Assembly: GCA_029945985.1 (NCBI GenBank)
Contig: JAQSDP010000115.1
Span: 1-6,258 of the forward strand
Origin: a bacterium
GTDB lineage: Bacteria > Acidobacteriota > Blastocatellia > Pyrinomonadales > Pyrinomonadaceae
Direction: 5' to 3'
Length of the DNA stretch: 6,258 nt
The notes under the pieces were generated by a model that was not told the DNA's origin, searched no databases, and saw only the letters and a list, made by a program, of their open reading frames with translations. Position numbers and translations under genes: made by a program. How positions within the stretch are numbered: position 1 is the stretch's first letter; each line of letters begins with the position of its first letter. This document shows, piece after piece, positions 4,122-6,258 of the stretch.

Positions 4122-6257
4122 ATGATCAGATCTTTGCTTGCCGTCGTTTCTCTCGTTCTCCTTACAACCATTGCAGCCGCCAGTGAACCGCAGATCTGGT
4201 CGGTGAATTCGCGTGCTGACGTGATACGCGGCGAGGCTCGAAGCGTATCGATCGACCAGAACGGCAACATTACACCGGCACCGAGAGTAACGGAAGTCTA
4301 TAAGACAGAACAGCCGTACATCTGGTCGAGTGCGATCGACGCCGGCGGAAACATCTATCTCGGTACCGGCGCGGAAGGACGCATATATAAGGTATCACCC
4401 ACGGGCACCGGAGCGATGTTCGCCGACATGGCCGAGCTAAATGTGTCCGCACTCGCCGTCGGACGCGGTGGCGAGATCTTCGCTGCTACATCTCCTGACG
4501 GCAAGGTTTATCAACTCGACGCCGCCGGAAAAGCGACAGTGTATTTCGACCCGAAAGAAAAATACATCTGGGCCCTTGCCGTGATGAGCGACGGAAGCCT
4601 TGCGATCGGCACCGGCGAGAACGGCAAGATCTACCGCGTCCGATCCGCGAACGCTTCGCCCGATGCCTCGGTACTTTTCGACACCAGCGAAACTCACATC
4701 ATCTCACTCGCTGCGGATTCGAAGGGCAATCTCTATGCGGGCACCGATTCAAGTGGTCTCGTCCTGAGATTCGGCCCCGACGGCAAACCATTCGGCCTTC
4801 TCGATTCGCCGCTTCGCGAGATCCACGAACTGAGCGTCGGCCCTGACGGTTCTGTATACGTACTGGCGTTAGGTGAATCGGCGTCGACTGCGAAACCCGA
4901 AGCATCGCCAACACCCGCGAGCAATACCGTATCGGTGGACGCACCGGGAACAGCGCAACCTACCCCACCACAAAAGAGCAAATATGACCTCACCGGTTCC
5001 AAGACAGCGGTCTACCGCATACTGCCCGACGGAGCCAGCGACATTCTTTGGTCGTCGCCGACTGTAGTAGGATTTTCGATCTATGCACATCAATCCGGCC
5101 GCGGCGTATTGCTGGGCACATCCGATCGCGGACGCATTTACAACATCGCGAATGACGGGAACGAAACCCTTGCGATGCAGACCGACGCGAGCCAGATCTC
5201 GGGGATCTTCGGTCGAGGTGCAGACCTATACGCGGCGTCTAGCAACCAGGGACGGTTGTTCAAGGTCGGGCCGGACACGGTCGCCGAGGGCATCTATGAG
5301 TCCGCAGTGCTCGATGCAAAGACGACTGCCGCTTGGGGGAACCTCTGGTGGACGTCGAACGGAAGCGTAACCATCGAAACCCGCAGCGGCAACTCGGAAT
5401 TTCCGAACGAAACGTGGAGCGGTTGGGAGACGGTTCGCACCGAAGCTAGACGCGGAAGAGCGGCGAATCCCGCGGCAAGATATCTCCAGTGGCGAGCGAA
5501 ACTCGCAAGCGGTTCGTCGCTACGTGAAATGAACCTGGCTTTCATCCCGCGCAACATCGCACCCGAGATCACCGGGCTTCAGGTGCTTCTGGCGAATGTA
5601 GGCCTTCTCGCGAATCCTGGAGTTCAGATCGATCCGAACATCGAACTCTCCGGTTTGTCGCCGCAGAACTTCGGCATCGTCATAGCTCCGCAGCCGCCGC
5701 GACGAGCCTTCCAACGCGGAGCCCGCGCATTTCAGTGGACCGCCGAAGACCGCAACGGCGACAAGTTGCTATACGACGTCTATTTCAAAGAGATCGCCGA
5801 AGCCAGATTCAAGCTGCTCAAGGAAGATATCAGCGACAATTTCGTGACGATCGACGGCCTTTCACTTTCGGATGGGAAGTATCTCCTTCGGGTGGTCGCG
5901 AAAGATTCGCCGTCGAATCCAAGCGGACAATTCCTCAGCGGCGAGATCGTCAGCGAACCGTTCGACATCGACAACACCCAACCGACGGTTACCGTTTCCG
6001 GAGCTCCGCAGATCACCGGCGACTCCGCCCGCGTCGTCTTTGTCGCTAGCGATCGCGGCAGCTTCATCACCCGCGCAGAGTACAGCGTCAACGGCGGCGA
6101 TTGGCAAGCGGTCTATCCAGACGACGGAATTTCAGACGGACCCGACGAACGCTATACGGTTTCGGTTCAGGTTCGGTCGGGTGAACACTCAATTACCCTT
6201 CGCGTGTTCGACGCGACCGGCAATATCGGCAACGCTCGGGCAGTGGTGACAAAGTGA
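4122..6257 (+). CDS. Exported seven-bladed beta-propeller protein with C-terminal beta-sandwich-like domains, function unknown
   Basis: This complete 711-residue protein starts at ATG 4122, the first possible start after an in-frame stop at 4074, and ends with TGA 6255-6257. There is no obvious Shine-Dalgarno. Residues 1-20 are a signal peptide (hydrophobic 5-17, AAA|SEPQ), so it is exported. A repeat of the form G-x-[IVL]-[YF]-x-[AG][TS]-x(3)-G-[RK]-[IV]-[YF] recurs with glycines near 76, 117, 158, 202, 243, 328 and 366, spaced about 41 residues. That implies seven blades of an NHL/Reg_prop-like propeller. The fifth repeat is interrupted: its first strand (GSVYVLAL, 243-250) and last strand (KTAVYRILPDG, 294-304) flank an insertion at about 251-291 rich in Ala, Pro, Ser and Thr. 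Then follow an RSGN...TWSGW region (421-435) ending in RYLQWRAKL (453-461), a segment at about 480-525, and two Ig/FnIII-like segments at about 530-617 (FQWTAEDRNGD) and 619-710 (ending RVFDATGN). Such modules usually bind ligands or proteins; no catalytic motif is visible. It may be a surface or periplasmic binding or scaffold protein. Confidence 0.85.
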   Translation: MIRSLLAVVSLVLLTTIAAASEPQIWSVNSRADVIRGEARSVSIDQNGNITPAPRVTEVYKTEQPYIWSSAIDAGGNIYLGTGAEGRIYKVSPTGTGAMFADMAELNVSALAVGRGGEIFAATSPDGKVYQLDAAGKATVYFDPKEKYIWALAVMSDGSLAIGTGENGKIYRVRSANASPDASVLFDTSETHIISLAADSKGNLYAGTDSSGLVLRFGPDGKPFGLLDSPLREIHELSVGPDGSVYVLALGESASTAKPEASPTPASNTVSVDAPGTAQPTPPQKSKYDLTGSKTAVYRILPDGASDILWSSPTVVGFSIYAHQSGRGVLLGTSDRGRIYNIANDGNETLAMQTDASQISGIFGRGADLYAASSNQGRLFKVGPDTVAEGIYESAVLDAKTTAAWGNLWWTSNGSVTIETRSGNSEFPNETWSGWETVRTEARRGRAANPAARYLQWRAKLASGSSLREMNLAFIPRNIAPEITGLQVLLANVGLLANPGVQIDPNIELSGLSPQNFGIVIAPQPPRRAFQRGARAFQWTAEDRNGDKLLYDVYFKEIAEARFKLLKEDISDNFVTIDGLSLSDGKYLLRVVAKDSPSNPSGQFLSGEIVSEPFDIDNTQPTVTVSGAPQITGDSARVVFVASDRGSFITRAEYSVNGGDWQAVYPDDGISDGPDERYTVSVQVRSGEHSITLRVFDATGNIGNARAVVTK
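4869..4994 (+). other. Segment coding for an Ala/Pro/Ser/Thr-rich insertion within propeller blade 5
   Basis: Codons for about residues 250-291 of the propeller protein encode a low-complexity stretch containing SASTAKPEASPTPAS, then TAQPTPPQK. It falls between the first and last strands of the fifth repeat rather than between blades or domains. The residues suggest a flexible, solvent-exposed loop. Base composition does not differ strikingly from the rest of the gene, so it looks like native loop expansion rather than an inserted element. Confidence 0.6.
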
Positions 6258-6258
6258 A

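Overview
The window carries four protein genes in the order ThiF/MoeB-type adenylyltransferase (+, cut by the left edge), secreted amidohydrolase (-), type II NADH dehydrogenase (+) and secreted beta-propeller protein (+). It looks like an ordinary chromosomal segment of a free-living, Gram-negative, aerobically respiring bacterium of medium-to-high G+C. The mix of a periplasmic amidohydrolase of the LFGKD type, a propeller protein with an RSGN...TWSxW...RYLQW region and an NDH-2 reminded me of Acidobacteriota (Blastocatellia-like). That placement is an inference from protein style, not a measured assignment.

Layout. Bases 1-824 hold the C-terminal 273 residues of a sulfur-carrier-protein adenylyltransferase. 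A 35-bp convergent gap with a small GC hairpin separates it from the amidohydrolase on the minus strand (860-1999; an upstream ATG at 2017 is possible but less likely). The roughly 250-bp divergent spacer between the amidohydrolase and the NDH-2 gene contains a good sigma70-like promoter for the amidohydrolase with an inverted repeat inside it, a second perfect inverted repeat, and a TATAAT box very close to the NDH-2 start. NDH-2 runs 2267-3604 and is followed by a 10-bp stem-loop. The next 0.5 kb (3605-4121) has no convincing gene and is more AT-rich than its surroundings, with several short palindromes. The last gene (4122-6257) is complete and encodes a 711-residue exported protein with seven recognisable propeller repeats and a C-terminal half of beta-sandwich-like segments.

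The genes do not form an evident single pathway. NDH-2 feeds electrons from NADH to quinone, the first gene activates a ThiS/MoaD-like sulfur carrier, and the two exported proteins act outside the cytoplasm on unknown substrates. No tRNA, rRNA, CRISPR array, insertion sequence or phage gene is visible. I found no clear sign of a new defence or mobile system. The most worthwhile points are the promoter/operator architecture of the divergent spacer, the Ala/Pro/Ser/Thr-rich insertion inside one propeller blade, and the unexplained 0.5-kb intergenic region.
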